Numbered from the stretch's first letter, positions 42,829 through 51,675 are shown. The stretch: DNA of 64,000 nucleotides from Leifsonia xyli (GCA_001647635.1 CP014761.1:2790001-2854000), one strand, 5' to 3'. Numbers and translations are program-made. Notes: generated by a model not told the origin, from the sequence alone.

Positions 42829-45425
42829 GGCGTGGGGATGGGAACGGAGGCGTCGGCCGGCTCGGCGAAGCGATGACGGCCCGCGTGGACGATCTCGACC
42901 CGGCCGCTCGGCAGCACGACCTCGGCCTCGGTCCCCGTAGGCACCTCCACGGACAGGTCGAACACGTCGTCGCGCAGCGTCCACGAGACGGCAGCCCGCC
43001 CGTACGGCGTATCGAGCTCGCGGGAGGCACGCGTCATCCCGCCGCCCGGCTGCGGTGCCACCCGGATGCGGCGGAACCCGGGCGCCGCCGGCGCGAGACC
43101 TGCAACCGTGGTGTGCAGCCAATCCGCGACCGATCCGAGGGCGTAGTGATTGAACGATGTCATCTCGCCCGGATTGACCGTGCCGTCGGGAAGGAGGCTG
43201 TCCCAGCGCTCCCAGATCGTGGTCGCTCCCGAGAGCACGGTGTAGAGCCACGACGGGCACTCCCGCTCGAGCAGCAGACGGTAGGCGGTCTCGGTCTGCC
43301 CGCCCTTGCTGAGGGCGTCGGCGATGATGGGCGTGCCCGCGAAGCCGGTGCCGATGCGATACCCGTCCTCCGCAACCAGAGCGGCCAGGCGCTCGCCGGC
43401 GGCCGCCAGCTCGCCGGCGTCGAAGAGGTCGAAGGCGATGGCCAGGGCGTACGCCGTCTGCGCCTCGTTCGTGAGGGCGCCGTCCGGGCGCACGTACTCG
43501 TCGCGGAACGCGGTGCGCGCCTCGGCCGCCAGCGCCGAGTACCGGCGAGCGTCGGCCTCGTGGCCCAGCTCGGCCGCGATGAGGGACAGCACGGACGCCG
43601 ACCGCGCGAAATAGGCGGAGGCCACGAGGTACTTGTCGGTCTTCGCGACCGTCGGATCCTCCGGCGGCGCGGTGGGGTCGAGCCAGTCGCCGAGCTGCAT
43701 GCCGGTGTTCCAGAGACGGGTGGGGCCGGCGAGACGCTCCAGCAGGTCCACCCAGCCGCGCGCGCTGTCGTACTGGTCGGCGAGCACCCGCCGGTCGCCG
43801 TAGTGCTGGTACAGCGTCCACGGAGTGAGCACGGCCACGTCGCCCCAGACGGCGCCCGGCTGGATCGGCGTCCAGAAGTCGCCACCGGGGACGACCGGGA
43901 CGTACCAGGGGATGGTGCCGTCCGGCAGTTGCTCGGCCGCGACGTCCTTCAGCCAGGAGGCGAGGAAGCCCGAGACGTCGAAGAGGCCGGCGGCGGTGGG
44001 GGCGAACACCTGGATGTCGCCGGTCCAGCCCAGTCGCTCGTCCCGCTGCGGACAGTCCGTCGGGATGTCCACGAAGTTGCTGCGCATGCTCCACACGACG
44101 TTCTCGTGCAACCGGTCGACCAGCGGATCGGAGGACGCGAAGGTGCCGGTCCGGCGCATGTCCGAGTGGTAGACCCTCCCGACGACCTCGAGGTCGCGCG
44201 GGTCGCCGGTCCAGCCGGACACCTCGGCGTACCGGAAGCCGTGGATGGTGAACCGCGGCTCCCAGTCGATGGGGCCGCCGTCGGCGACGTACTCGTCGGT
44301 CTGCGCGGCCAGCCTCAGCGGCCGGGTATAGAGCTCCCCGTCCTGCAGCACCTCGGCGTGCCGGAGCGTGAGCTGCGCGCCGGCGGGGGACGAGGCGGCC
44401 CGCAGCCGGAGTCGTCCGGCGAAGTTCTGGCCGAAGTCGAGGAGGATGCGGTCGCCGTCCAACAGGGTCGCGGTGACCGGACGCAGCTCCCCGGTGCAGC
44501 GGACCGGCGGACCGTCCGGGTTCACCAGGAGGCCGGTGTCGAGGGGGACGACCTCGACGGGCGCCCATCCCGTGTCGTCGAAGCCGGCCCGCGACCAGCC
44601 TGGCAGGTGGGCCGCGGCGTCGAAGCGCTCGCCGTCGTACAGCCCGGTGCGCTCGATCGGGGAGGAGTGCGTGCGCCAGGAGGCGTCGGTCACCACGGTG
44701 GTGACCGTGCCGTCGGCGGCGGTGAGCTCGAGCTCGGCGAAGAAGGCCGTGCGGTCGCCGTACAGTCCGCGCGTGCCGCCGTTGAAGCCGATGCGCCCGC
44801 GGTACCAGCCGTCGGCGAGCCAGGCGCCGATCGCGTTGCCGCCGGGCCGGACGAGGTCGGTGACGTCGTAGGAGACGACGCGCAGACGGTGTTCGTACGC
44901 CGTCCATCCCGGCGCCAGGGCATCGTCGCCGATGCGGCGTCCGTTGAGCTCGGCCTCGAAGACGCCGAGCGCGGTGGCGCGCATCACTGCGCGGACGGTG
45001 CCGTCCGGCAGCTCGAACTCTCGGCGGAGCAGCACGGCTCCGGCGTCGCGGTCGGCGGGCAGGGCGCCGGGACCGACGGCCTGCGCGGTCCAGCCGGCCG
45101 CGTCGAGTACGCCGGCGTCGACGAGCGCGGGCTCCGACCATCCGGAGACGACACCGCCGTCGCCGCGGACCCGGATGCGGATCTCCGCCTGCTCCCGCGA
45201 GCGCAGGGGAGCGTCCGGCCAGGGCACGTAGAGCGAGTCCGCGCTGTCGACCGGGAACACCCGCGCCTCGCCGCCGCGACGCACCTCGACGTCGTAGCCG
45301 GTCTGGGTCCACTCCGGGTCGTCGGCGCGCGTGCGCCAGCTGAGGCGCGGTTCGGCGGTGCCGATCCCGAGCGCCGGTCCGCTGTCGCGGCGCTCGAAGC
45401 GCGGCTGTTCGACGGCGACGGTCAT
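42825..45425 (-). CDS. Alpha-L-rhamnosidase, GH78
   Basis: An 866-residue complete GH78. The N-terminal beta domain carries RLSWRTRADDPEWTQTGYDV and ALAPGWTAYEHRL, the middle FGQNFAGRLRLR, and the (alpha/alpha)6 barrel has the acidic catalytic motif DCPQRDERLGWTGD. The C-terminal beta domain begins GFRRIRVAPQPGGG. No signal peptide, so it works on imported rhamnosides. First gene of a GH78-GH78-LacI unit, divergent from the importer. Confidence 0.93.
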   Translation of the reverse strand: MTVAVEQPRFERRDSGPALGIGTAEPRLSWRTRADDPEWTQTGYDVEVRRGGEARVFPVDSADSLYVPWPDAPLRSREQAEIRIRVRGDGGVVSGWSEPALVDAGVLDAAGWTAQAVGPGALPADRDAGAVLLRREFELPDGTVRAVMRATALGVFEAELNGRRIGDDALAPGWTAYEHRLRVVSYDVTDLVRPGGNAIGAWLADGWYRGRIGFNGGTRGLYGDRTAFFAELELTAADGTVTTVVTDASWRTHSSPIERTGLYDGERFDAAAHLPGWSRAGFDDTGWAPVEVVPLDTGLLVNPDGPPVRCTGELRPVTATLLDGDRILLDFGQNFAGRLRLRAASSPAGAQLTLRHAEVLQDGELYTRPLRLAAQTDEYVADGGPIDWEPRFTIHGFRYAEVSGWTGDPRDLEVVGRVYHSDMRRTGTFASSDPLVDRLHENVVWSMRSNFVDIPTDCPQRDERLGWTGDIQVFAPTAAGLFDVSGFLASWLKDVAAEQLPDGTIPWYVPVVPGGDFWTPIQPGAVWGDVAVLTPWTLYQHYGDRRVLADQYDSARGWVDLLERLAGPTRLWNTGMQLGDWLDPTAPPEDPTVAKTDKYLVASAYFARSASVLSLIAAELGHEADARRYSALAAEARTAFRDEYVRPDGALTNEAQTAYALAIAFDLFDAGELAAAGERLAALVAEDGYRIGTGFAGTPIIADALSKGGQTETAYRLLLERECPSWLYTVLSGATTIWERWDSLLPDGTVNPGEMTSFNHYALGSVADWLHTTVAGLAPAAPGFRRIRVAPQPGGGMTRASRELDTPYGRAAVSWTLRDDVFDLSVEVPTGTEAEVVLPSGRVEIVHAGRHRFAEPADASVPIPTP

Positions 45426-45502
45426 GTACTCCTCCTCGAGTGGATGCAGGTCCCCGGCCGGATGTGGGACCCGGCCGATTCCTCGAAGGCTACCGCGAAA
45501 AG

Positions 45503-45516
45503 TTAGAACGTTTCAA
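45503..45516. promoter_or_regulatory. LacI-type operator upstream of GH78
   Basis: TTAGAACGTTTCAA, the exact reverse complement of the site at 45604-45617. Lies 78 bp upstream of the GH78 start on the minus strand. Confidence 0.85.
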
Positions 45517-45603
45517 GGCGGCGAGCGAGCGACCATCCCCAAGCAGGATAACGACTTCGCCACGAGTGTTGACAGTCTGCGGAGGCGTATGCTTTCATAC
45601 CGC

Positions 45604-45617
45604 TTGAAACGTTCTAA
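45604..45617. promoter_or_regulatory. LacI-type operator upstream of importer
   Basis: TTGAAACGTTCTAA, 44 bp before the GTG start of the binding-protein gene. Same site as 45503-45516 in opposite orientation. A TTGACA lies upstream at 45569-45574 but no well-spaced -10 box is evident. Confidence 0.85.
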
Positions 45618-45660
45618 TCACGTTCGCGACTTCGGACGCGACCCTTTTCAAGGAGGAAAA

Positions 45661-46971
45661 GTGATCACAGCACACCGACGCTCACGGCGGCTCGCCGTCA
45701 TCGGCGCCGTCATCGCCGCCGGAGCGCTCGCTCTGACCGGGTGCTCGGGGAGCGGCGGGGGCGGTGGCAGCAGCAGCGGCAATTTCACGACGCTCGGCCT
45801 TACCAGCAACTCCACCCCGAACGACACCCTCAAGGCTCTCTCCACCGCCGGCTGCCAGGCCGCGCAGAAGTCGAACGCCATCAAGACCGACGCGGACGAG
45901 CAGACCCAGCACGACCAGAAGCTTCAGCTGCTGGCCGGTCAGAACGCGCTCCCCAGCATCTTCGTCAGCCCGAACACCCCCGACCTCGCGAAGCAGTTCA
46001 TCAAAGGCGGCAAGCTCGTCGACATCAGCGCCGAGCTGAAGAAGGACGGCCTCGAGGACCAGCTGCTCCCGGTGGCCAAGTCCACCATCTCCAAGCTTTA
46101 CGGCCAGGACGACGCCTACGCGCTGCCCAACGAGCTCAACATCGAGGGCATCTGGTACAACAAGAAGATCTTCAGCGACAACGGCATCGAGGTTCCCGGC
46201 ACCTGGGACGAGCTGACCGCCGCGGCCGAGAAGCTGCAGTCGAAGGGCATCCAGCCGTTCGCCGGCGACGGCAAGGACGGCTGGCCGATCACGCGCTTCG
46301 TCGGCGCCTACATCTTCCGTGACCTCGGACCGGACGCCCTGCAGGATGTCGCGGACGGCAAGGCCAAGCTCACCGACTCGAAGTACGTGAAGGCCGCCGA
46401 CGAGGTGTCCAAGCTGGGCAAGGCCGGCGCGTTCGGCCAGGGCGTCGCATCCACCGACTACAACGGAGCGACCAACCAGTTCCTCAGCGGCCAGGCCGGC
46501 ATGTTCTACATGGGCTCATGGATCCTCTCCAACTTCAACGACGCCTCCCAGAACAAGATCGGCGCCGACAACATCGGCTTCATGCCCTTCCCCGAGGTCT
46601 CCGGCGGCAAGGGCAGCATCGACCAGACGCCGGCGAACGTCGGCCAGCCGCTCATGATGAGCAAGGCGGCCTACAGCAAGGGCGGCGCCGCCTGGCTCAA
46701 GTGCATCGCGCAGGGCTATGGCGACGAGGTGCTCAAGAAGAGCGGCGTGATCTCCGGCTTCAAGCTGAGCTCGACGCCGAGCGACCTGCCGGCGCTGACC
46801 AAGACCGTGCAGGACCAGATCACCAGCTCGAAGTCGTCGGTGCTGTGGTTCGAGGCGCTGTTCAACTCCAAGGCGACCACCGCCAGCCAGTCCAACGGCG
46901 GCTCCCTCGGCAACGGCTCCCTCTCCGGCGCGGACTTCATGCAGCAGGTCCAGTCGGCGCTCGGCCAGTAA
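45661..46971 (+). CDS. ABC importer sugar-binding lipoprotein (rhamnoside locus)
   Basis: A 436-residue solute-binding lipoprotein. The lipobox is ALTGCSGSG, followed by a Gly/Ser linker. The mature part has the family-1 fold with ALPNELNIEGIWYNKKIF, GTWDELTAAAEKLQ and AGMFYMGSWILSNF. The GTG start has a strong AAGGAGG. Ligand is probably a rhamnose-containing glycoside, inferred from the divergent GH78 pair. Confidence 0.92.
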   Translation: MITAHRRSRRLAVIGAVIAAGALALTGCSGSGGGGGSSSGNFTTLGLTSNSTPNDTLKALSTAGCQAAQKSNAIKTDADEQTQHDQKLQLLAGQNALPSIFVSPNTPDLAKQFIKGGKLVDISAELKKDGLEDQLLPVAKSTISKLYGQDDAYALPNELNIEGIWYNKKIFSDNGIEVPGTWDELTAAAEKLQSKGIQPFAGDGKDGWPITRFVGAYIFRDLGPDALQDVADGKAKLTDSKYVKAADEVSKLGKAGAFGQGVASTDYNGATNQFLSGQAGMFYMGSWILSNFNDASQNKIGADNIGFMPFPEVSGGKGSIDQTPANVGQPLMMSKAAYSKGGAAWLKCIAQGYGDEVLKKSGVISGFKLSSTPSDLPALTKTVQDQITSSKSSVLWFEALFNSKATTASQSNGGSLGNGSLSGADFMQQVQSALGQ

Positions 46972-46977
46972 TGTGCA

Positions 46978-47014
46978 ACGCGGGGTGCGGCGCGCGAATC
47001 GCCGCACCCCGCGT
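46978..47014 (+). promoter_or_regulatory. Intercistronic hairpin after binding-protein gene
   Basis: Perfect 15-bp stem (ACGCGGGGTGCGGCG / CGCCGCACCCCGCGT) with a 7-base loop, starting 6 bp after the stop codon and ending 21 bp before the permease start. Likely raises binding-protein expression over permeases by mRNA protection or partial termination. Confidence 0.85.
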
Positions 47015-47035
47015 CTATCAGAAAGCAATCGCACC

Positions 47036-47920
47036 ATGAACTCTGTGCTCGGGAGTCGGCGCACCGCCCTCCTCCTGGTCGGCCCGGCGCTGCTGGTCTA
47101 CACGGCCATCACGCTCATCCCGATCCTCTGGTCGTTCGGCTACACCTTCTTCTCGGGCGGACTCATCTCGGGGTTCACCTTCGCCGGGTTGAAGAACTTC
47201 CAGACGTTCTTCACGGATCCGAACGCGTGGAACGCCCTGGGCTTCACCCTCAGGTACGCGATCGTCGTCACGGTCGGCCAGGTAGCCGTCGGCTACCTGC
47301 TCGCGCTGCTGTACGTCTTCTTCCTCCGGCGGGCGTCGAGCTTCGTCCGCACGGTCGTGTTCTTCCCGGTGGTGCTCCCCACAGTGGCCGTCTCCCTGCT
47401 GTTCCAGCGGATGTTCCAGCTGACACCCCAGCCAGGCCCGGCCAATGCGCTGATCCAGGCCTTCGGTGGCACGGGGACGGACTTCCTCGGCCACGCGGAC
47501 AGCGCCTTCTGGGTGCTGATCATCATGGACATCTGGCGGTCGATGGGCTTCTACGCCGTGCTGCTGTTCGCCGGCCTGGTCGACATCCCGGATGAGATCA
47601 TCGAGTCGGCCCGGCTCGACGGCGCGGGCGGCTGGTCGCTCGTGCGACGCATCATCCTCCCGCTCTCCGCGCCGGTCCTGCTGTCGAGCATCATCTTCAG
47701 CATCAACGGGACGCTGAAAGTGTTCGACTCGGTCGTCGCCCTGACGAACGGCGGCCCCGGCAACGCGACCACTCCACTCACGCTGTACATGTTCCAGACC
47801 GCCTTCACGTACGGCGACTACGGGTACGGCTCGACCATCGCCCTGATGCTGACCATCCTGTGCCTCATCGTCACCGTCTTCATCTTCCGCGGCTCCCGGC
47901 GCGACCTCACGAAAGCCTGA
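47036..47920 (+). CDS. ABC sugar permease, MalF-like
   Basis: A 294-residue permease with six TM helices and the EAA loop EIIESARLDGAGGWSLV. Its first 12 residues are basic. The ATG at 47036 follows the hairpin with only a weak AGAAAG ribosome site. Channel subunit of the rhamnoside importer. Confidence 0.92.
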   Translation: MNSVLGSRRTALLLVGPALLVYTAITLIPILWSFGYTFFSGGLISGFTFAGLKNFQTFFTDPNAWNALGFTLRYAIVVTVGQVAVGYLLALLYVFFLRRASSFVRTVVFFPVVLPTVAVSLLFQRMFQLTPQPGPANALIQAFGGTGTDFLGHADSAFWVLIIMDIWRSMGFYAVLLFAGLVDIPDEIIESARLDGAGGWSLVRRIILPLSAPVLLSSIIFSINGTLKVFDSVVALTNGGPGNATTPLTLYMFQTAFTYGDYGYGSTIALMLTILCLIVTVFIFRGSRRDLTKA

Positions 47921-47923
47921 ACC

Positions 47924-48826
47924 ATGACCGCTGTCACCGACGACCTCGACCGCGACGTCTCCTTCAAGCACCCCGCCGAGGAGCGCAAGCCCGGCGCCGG
48001 TCGGTTCCTCCGCCGGCTGCCTATGAACATCGTGATCATGCTGTTGCTGATCATCGAGATCTATCCACTGATCTGGATCTTCCTCGGCTCGTTCAAGACG
48101 CAGGACGAGTTCCTCAACGACCCGTTCTGGACCCTCCCTAACAGCTGGGATGTCGGCAACTACGTGAGCGCGTTCACGACCGGCAACCTCGGCCGCTACA
48201 TCCTGAACAGCATCCTCACCGTGTTCCCGGCGCTGTTCATCACTCTGGCGATCGGCGTGGCAGCGGCGTTCGCGCTCGAAGTCCTGGTGTGGAAGGGACG
48301 CGGCACGATCCTGCTGCTGTTCCTGGCGGGAATCATGGTGCCGGGCCAGATGGTGCTGCTGCCGCTGTTCTCGATCTACTTCAACCTCGGACTGACCGGC
48401 AGCCTGTGGCCGCTGATCATCACGTACACCGCCTCCGGGCTGCCGCTCACGGTGTTCATGGTCGCGACGTACTTCCGTGCCGTACCGCGTGAGATGTTCG
48501 AGGCGGCGACGCTCGACGGCGCCGGGGTCATCCGTCAGTTCTGGTCGATCGGCGTGCCGGTGGTGCGCAACGCGATCTTCACGGTCGGGCTGGTGCAGTT
48601 CTTCTTCCTCTGGAACGACCTGCTCATCGCGCTGACGTTCACCAACAGCGAGGACCTGCGCACCATCCAGGTGGGGCTGCTCAACTTCACCGGCCAGTAC
48701 GGCCAGATCCAGTACGGGCCGCTCTTCGCCGCGATCTGCGTCAGCATCTTCGGGACGCTGCTGCTCTACCTGTTCCTCAATCAGCGGGTCATGAAGGGAC
48801 TCGCGGCGGGGTCGGTCAAGGGCTGA
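47924..48826 (+). CDS. ABC sugar permease, MalG-like
   Basis: A 300-residue permease with a cytoplasmic N-terminus of about 35 residues, six TM helices, EAA loop EMFEAATLDGAGVIRQF and a C-terminus RVMKGLAAGSVKG. Begins 3 bp after the MalF-like gene. As in the other operon, no ATPase gene follows. Confidence 0.92.
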   Translation: MTAVTDDLDRDVSFKHPAEERKPGAGRFLRRLPMNIVIMLLLIIEIYPLIWIFLGSFKTQDEFLNDPFWTLPNSWDVGNYVSAFTTGNLGRYILNSILTVFPALFITLAIGVAAAFALEVLVWKGRGTILLLFLAGIMVPGQMVLLPLFSIYFNLGLTGSLWPLIITYTASGLPLTVFMVATYFRAVPREMFEAATLDGAGVIRQFWSIGVPVVRNAIFTVGLVQFFFLWNDLLIALTFTNSEDLRTIQVGLLNFTGQYGQIQYGPLFAAICVSIFGTLLLYLFLNQRVMKGLAAGSVKG

Positions 48827-48894
48827 CACGGGAGGGGGGCCGTACGACCCGGGTATGGCACCGGGCCGCCTCCCCGGAGTATCGTCCCCGCCCG

Positions 48895-49386
48895 ATGGTG
48901 CATACGATCCTGATCCTCCTGCACGCGGGGCTGGCCGTCGCCTCGTTCGTGCTCGGGTGCCTTCTCCTCGCCGCCCTGCCGGAGTCGGAGCGCTCGGCGC
49001 GGTTCGCCGCCTTCTGCTGGTGCACGCTCGCGGCGATGGTGTGTCTGATCGCCGTGGTGCTGCTCGACTGGCCGGGTCTGCCCACCACGAAGCGCATCGC
49101 CTTCGCGATCCTGGCCGTGCTCGCTGTCTACCTGATGGTCCGGACGGTGCAGGCGTGGCGCACGCTGATCCGGAAGCCGGCCCGGTGGCGGAAGTCGTTC
49201 ATCGGCCATGTCGGCTTCGTGATGATCTCACTGTTCGACGGCTTCTGCATCGTCGCGGCCATCGACCTCGGGATGCCGCCCCCGGTGACGATCACAGTCG
49301 CCGTACTCGGCGTCGTGGTCGGCGTCCTGATCCTGCGGGCACTGGTGCGACGGGACGTGGCCCGGCATCCCGCTCAGGCATCCTGA
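48895..49386 (+). CDS. Four-TM hypothetical membrane protein
   Basis: A 163-residue protein with TM segments at about residues 4-28, 40-60, 68-86 and 130-150, with a basic loop RKPARWRKSF. Resembles DUF2306-type membrane proteins in shape only; family not confirmed. 3' end overlaps the CGNR gene by 13 bp. Confidence 0.65.
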   Translation: MVHTILILLHAGLAVASFVLGCLLLAALPESERSARFAAFCWCTLAAMVCLIAVVLLDWPGLPTTKRIAFAILAVLAVYLMVRTVQAWRTLIRKPARWRKSFIGHVGFVMISLFDGFCIVAAIDLGMPPPVTITVAVLGVVVGVLILRALVRRDVARHPAQAS

Positions 49387-49817
49387 GCGGAGCGGCGGGC
49401 GTAATGGCGGCGGGCCTTCATCCGGTTGCCGCACGTCGCCATGGAGCACCAGCGTGCGGTGTTGGGCTTGCTGTGGTCGATCAGGAACTTGGTGCACTCC
49501 GGGTTCGCGCACGGTCGCAGCCGACCGGGCGACTCCTCCTGGAGTCGCGCCCACTCGAGCACCAGGCCGGAGTACTCCGCGCCGTCGGCCGGCGACTCGA
49601 GCTCCCATTCGATCCCGTCGGGAGTCAGCGTCGGGCGCTGCTTCACGCCTCTCAGGTACGGCGCGAGGGTGGTGGCGTCCGCGTCGCCGCGGATCACGGC
49701 CTGCAGGCGATCGCGCACGCGGACCATCCGCGGGTCGTCGAGGGTCTCGACCACACGGCCCTCGATCATCGGCGCACTGTTCAGCATCGCCAGCAGGCGC
49801 TCCTCGCTCTCGATCAC
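49374..49817 (-). CDS. CGNR zinc-finger regulator
   Basis: A 147-residue protein. The C-terminal zinc finger holds CANPECTKFLIDHSKP and WCSMATCGNRMKARRHY, the CGNR signature of the ABATE-type actinobacterial regulators. Its N-terminal part is a helical, probable stress-sensing ABATE-like domain. The GTG start lies 6 bp after a TATAGT box, so the message could be leaderless. It is divergent from a flavodoxin-fold gene with an inverted repeat between. Confidence 0.87.
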   Translation of the reverse strand: MIESEERLLAMLNSAPMIEGRVVETLDDPRMVRVRDRLQAVIRGDADATTLAPYLRGVKQRPTLTPDGIEWELESPADGAEYSGLVLEWARLQEESPGRLRPCANPECTKFLIDHSKPNTARWCSMATCGNRMKARRHYARRSAQDA

Positions 49818-49864
49818 CTAACCACTATAACAGACTTGACAGGTTAGGCACGACACGCTACGCT
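49817..49864. promoter_or_regulatory. Divergent promoters with inverted repeat, CGNR/flavodoxin
   Basis: CCTAACC (49817-49823) and GGTTAGG (49842-49848) form an inverted repeat with an 18-bp gap. Plus strand: TTGACA at 49836-49841, 17 bp, TACGCT at 49859-49864. Minus strand: TATAGT at 49829-49824, then 6 bp and the GTG start. Confidence 0.7.
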
Positions 49865-49891
49865 CCTGCTCCTACGAAAGGAACCATTCCT

Positions 49892-50434
49892 GTGAGCATC
49901 GCTCTCATCGTCGGACACCCCGACCTCACCGTCTCGCGCGTCAGCGCCGCTCTCGTCGAGGAGGCGCAGCGCGTCCCCGGTGTCGACATCCGCATCCTCA
50001 CCGAGCTCTATCCGGACGGCGGACCCGATGTGGCCGCCGAGCAGTCCGCCCTCACCGCGGCCGACGACATCGTGCTGCTCTATCCGACCTACTGGTACTC
50101 GACGCCGGCGCCGCTGAAGCGCTGGCTCGACGAGGTGCTCGTGCGCGGGTGGGCCTACGGGACCGGAGGCGCGGGGGCACTCGCTGGAAAGACTCTCCGT
50201 GTGGTCACCACCACCGGCGGGGCCGAGGCGGCTTACCGGACCGGCGAACTCCACAGCTTCGAATACGACGCGATCTTGGCGCCGCTGAAGGCGACCGCGC
50301 ACCGGCTGGGCATGCACTGGCGGCCGCCGCTCGTCGTCCACGGCGTGCGCGACCTCGACGACGAGGAGCTCCGTGAGCTGGCAGGCGCGTTCGGCGAGCT
50401 GCTGGGCGCGCCGACCCTGAGGGAGGTGGCGTGA
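49892..50434 (+). CDS. Flavodoxin-fold NAD(P)H oxidoreductase (Mda66/KefG-like)
   Basis: A 180-residue FMN/FAD quinone reductase-like protein. IVLLYPTYWYSTPAPLKRWLD is the family signature around the flavin and quinone site, and AGKTLRVVTTTGGAEAAY gives the second flavin loop. GTG start with GAAAGGA upstream. Divergent from CGNR, probably its target. Reads into a TehA-like gene with an overlap. Confidence 0.88.
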   Translation: MSIALIVGHPDLTVSRVSAALVEEAQRVPGVDIRILTELYPDGGPDVAAEQSALTAADDIVLLYPTYWYSTPAPLKRWLDEVLVRGWAYGTGGAGALAGKTLRVVTTTGGAEAAYRTGELHSFEYDAILAPLKATAHRLGMHWRPPLVVHGVRDLDDEELRELAGAFGELLGAPTLREVA

Positions 50435-51441
50435 TGACCGTAGGCGCACGCACCGCCAAGCGCATACCGCTCAACACCCTGGCCATCGCGTTCGGGCTGG
50501 CGGGCCTCGCGGCGGTGTGGACGACCGCCGGGCGACTGCTCGGCGTGACCGACGTCGTCGGCCAGGTGCTGTGGGGCGTCGTGGTGGTCGCCTGGGCCTG
50601 GCTGATCGTCGCGCACCTGCGGCGGGGTGCCAAGAGCTCCGAGTCGTTGGCCTCGCAGCTACGGCATCCCGCGCAGGGACCGATCGCCGCGCTCGTCCCG
50701 GTCGTCGGGATGCTGATCGGGGCCGACCTCTACCGTTTCGTGCCGTGGGCAGGCGCGGTGCTCGTCATCGCATCCCTCGTCGTCGCAGCTGTGTTCGCCG
50801 GGTGGATCCTGGCGTTCTGGCACGCGGGAAGCCTTCCGCCCGAGGCGTTTCACGGCGGCTACCTGCTGCCGACGGTCGCCGCGGGCCTCATCGCAGCGAC
50901 CACGTCGTTCAAGATCGGGCTGCCGGGGCTCGCGATCGGCGCTTTCGCGGTCGGCGTCTTCTTCTGGGTCGTCATCTCGACCGTCCTGCTGGCGCGACTC
51001 GCGTTCTTCCCGCCGCTGCCTGCCGCTCTCACCCCGACCTGCGCGATCCTGCTGGCACCGCCGGCGGTCGCCGGAACCGCCTGGTTCACGATCAACGGCG
51101 AGCGCGCCGACCTCGTGTCGACCGCACTGCTCGGCCTTCTCGTGCTCATGGCGCTGCAGCAGTTAGCCCTCATCCCGCGCTACCGGGCCCTGCCGTTCTC
51201 ACTCGGCTTCTGGTCGTTCACGTTCCCTCTCGCGGCCGCGGGAGGCTACGGGATGCAGTGGCTGGCGGTCGTGGGCTTCCCCGGCTGGCAGATCGTCGCG
51301 TGGCTGCTCGTGGTGCTGGTCACGGTGGTCATCCTCCTCGTCGCGGGTCGTTCCCTGGTGCTGGTCAGCTCCGTCCGCCTCGGAGCCCGGCGCGCCGAGA
51401 ACGTGCTGCGCCGAGCCGACGACGCGGTCGAGTCCCGCTGA
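50434..51441 (+). CDS. TDT family transporter (TehA-like)
   Basis: A 335-residue integral membrane protein with about ten TM helices, in the tellurite-resistance/dicarboxylate transporter family (SLAC1-like anion channels). It begins NTLAIAFGLAGLAAVW. GGAGG is best spaced for the ATG at 50434, which overlaps the flavodoxin stop. A GTG 3 bp upstream is possible. Confidence 0.87.
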   Translation: MTVGARTAKRIPLNTLAIAFGLAGLAAVWTTAGRLLGVTDVVGQVLWGVVVVAWAWLIVAHLRRGAKSSESLASQLRHPAQGPIAALVPVVGMLIGADLYRFVPWAGAVLVIASLVVAAVFAGWILAFWHAGSLPPEAFHGGYLLPTVAAGLIAATTSFKIGLPGLAIGAFAVGVFFWVVISTVLLARLAFFPPLPAALTPTCAILLAPPAVAGTAWFTINGERADLVSTALLGLLVLMALQQLALIPRYRALPFSLGFWSFTFPLAAAGGYGMQWLAVVGFPGWQIVAWLLVVLVTVVILLVAGRSLVLVSSVRLGARRAENVLRRADDAVESR

Positions 51442-51458
51442 TCCGGACGGACGACGAC

Positions 51459-51488
51459 GGCGGATGCCGCGCTCGCGCAGCATCCGCC
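51459..51488. terminator. Bidirectional terminator
   Basis: Perfect 9-bp outer stem (GGCGGATGC / GCATCCGCC) with a 12-base GC-rich loop, between the convergent TehA-like and CsbD genes. Confidence 0.8.
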
Positions 51489-51504
51489 GTCATCACCCCC
51501 AGGA

Positions 51505-51675
51505 TTACTTGAAGGCGTCCTTGACGTCCTCGCCGAGGTTCTTGGCCTTCGCGGCCGTCTGGTCGGCCTTGCCCTCGGCGACCTTCGCGTCGTCGCCGGT
51601 CAGCTTGCCGATGGCCTCCTCGGCCTTGCCCTTCAGGTTCTGGGCGGCGTTCTTGATCTTGTCGTCAGCGCTCAT
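51505..51675 (-). CDS. CsbD family protein
   Basis: A 56-residue general-stress-type protein. The sequence begins MSADDKIKNAAQNLKGKAEE and contains GKLTGDDAKVAEGKADQTAA, the CsbD pattern of a small amphipathic helix protein. AAGGAG lies before the ATG. Upstream neighbour of the Asp23/Gls24 cluster in the same direction. Confidence 0.93.
   Translation of the reverse strand: MSADDKIKNAAQNLKGKAEEAIGKLTGDDAKVAEGKADQTAAKAKNLGEDVKDAFK

Noticed and set aside
41032..45312. A single 1426-residue reading frame on the minus strand
   Set aside because: Only its last 598 residues form a GH78 domain. The first part is an out-of-frame reading of the 866-residue GH78 gene, full of Arg/Ala/Gly, and the true start is the ATG at 42828.
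45569..45600. Sigma-70 promoter of the rhamnoside importer
   Set aside because: TTGACA is perfect but no -10 box lies at 16-18 bp; TATGCT is at 13 bp and TCATAC at 20 bp.
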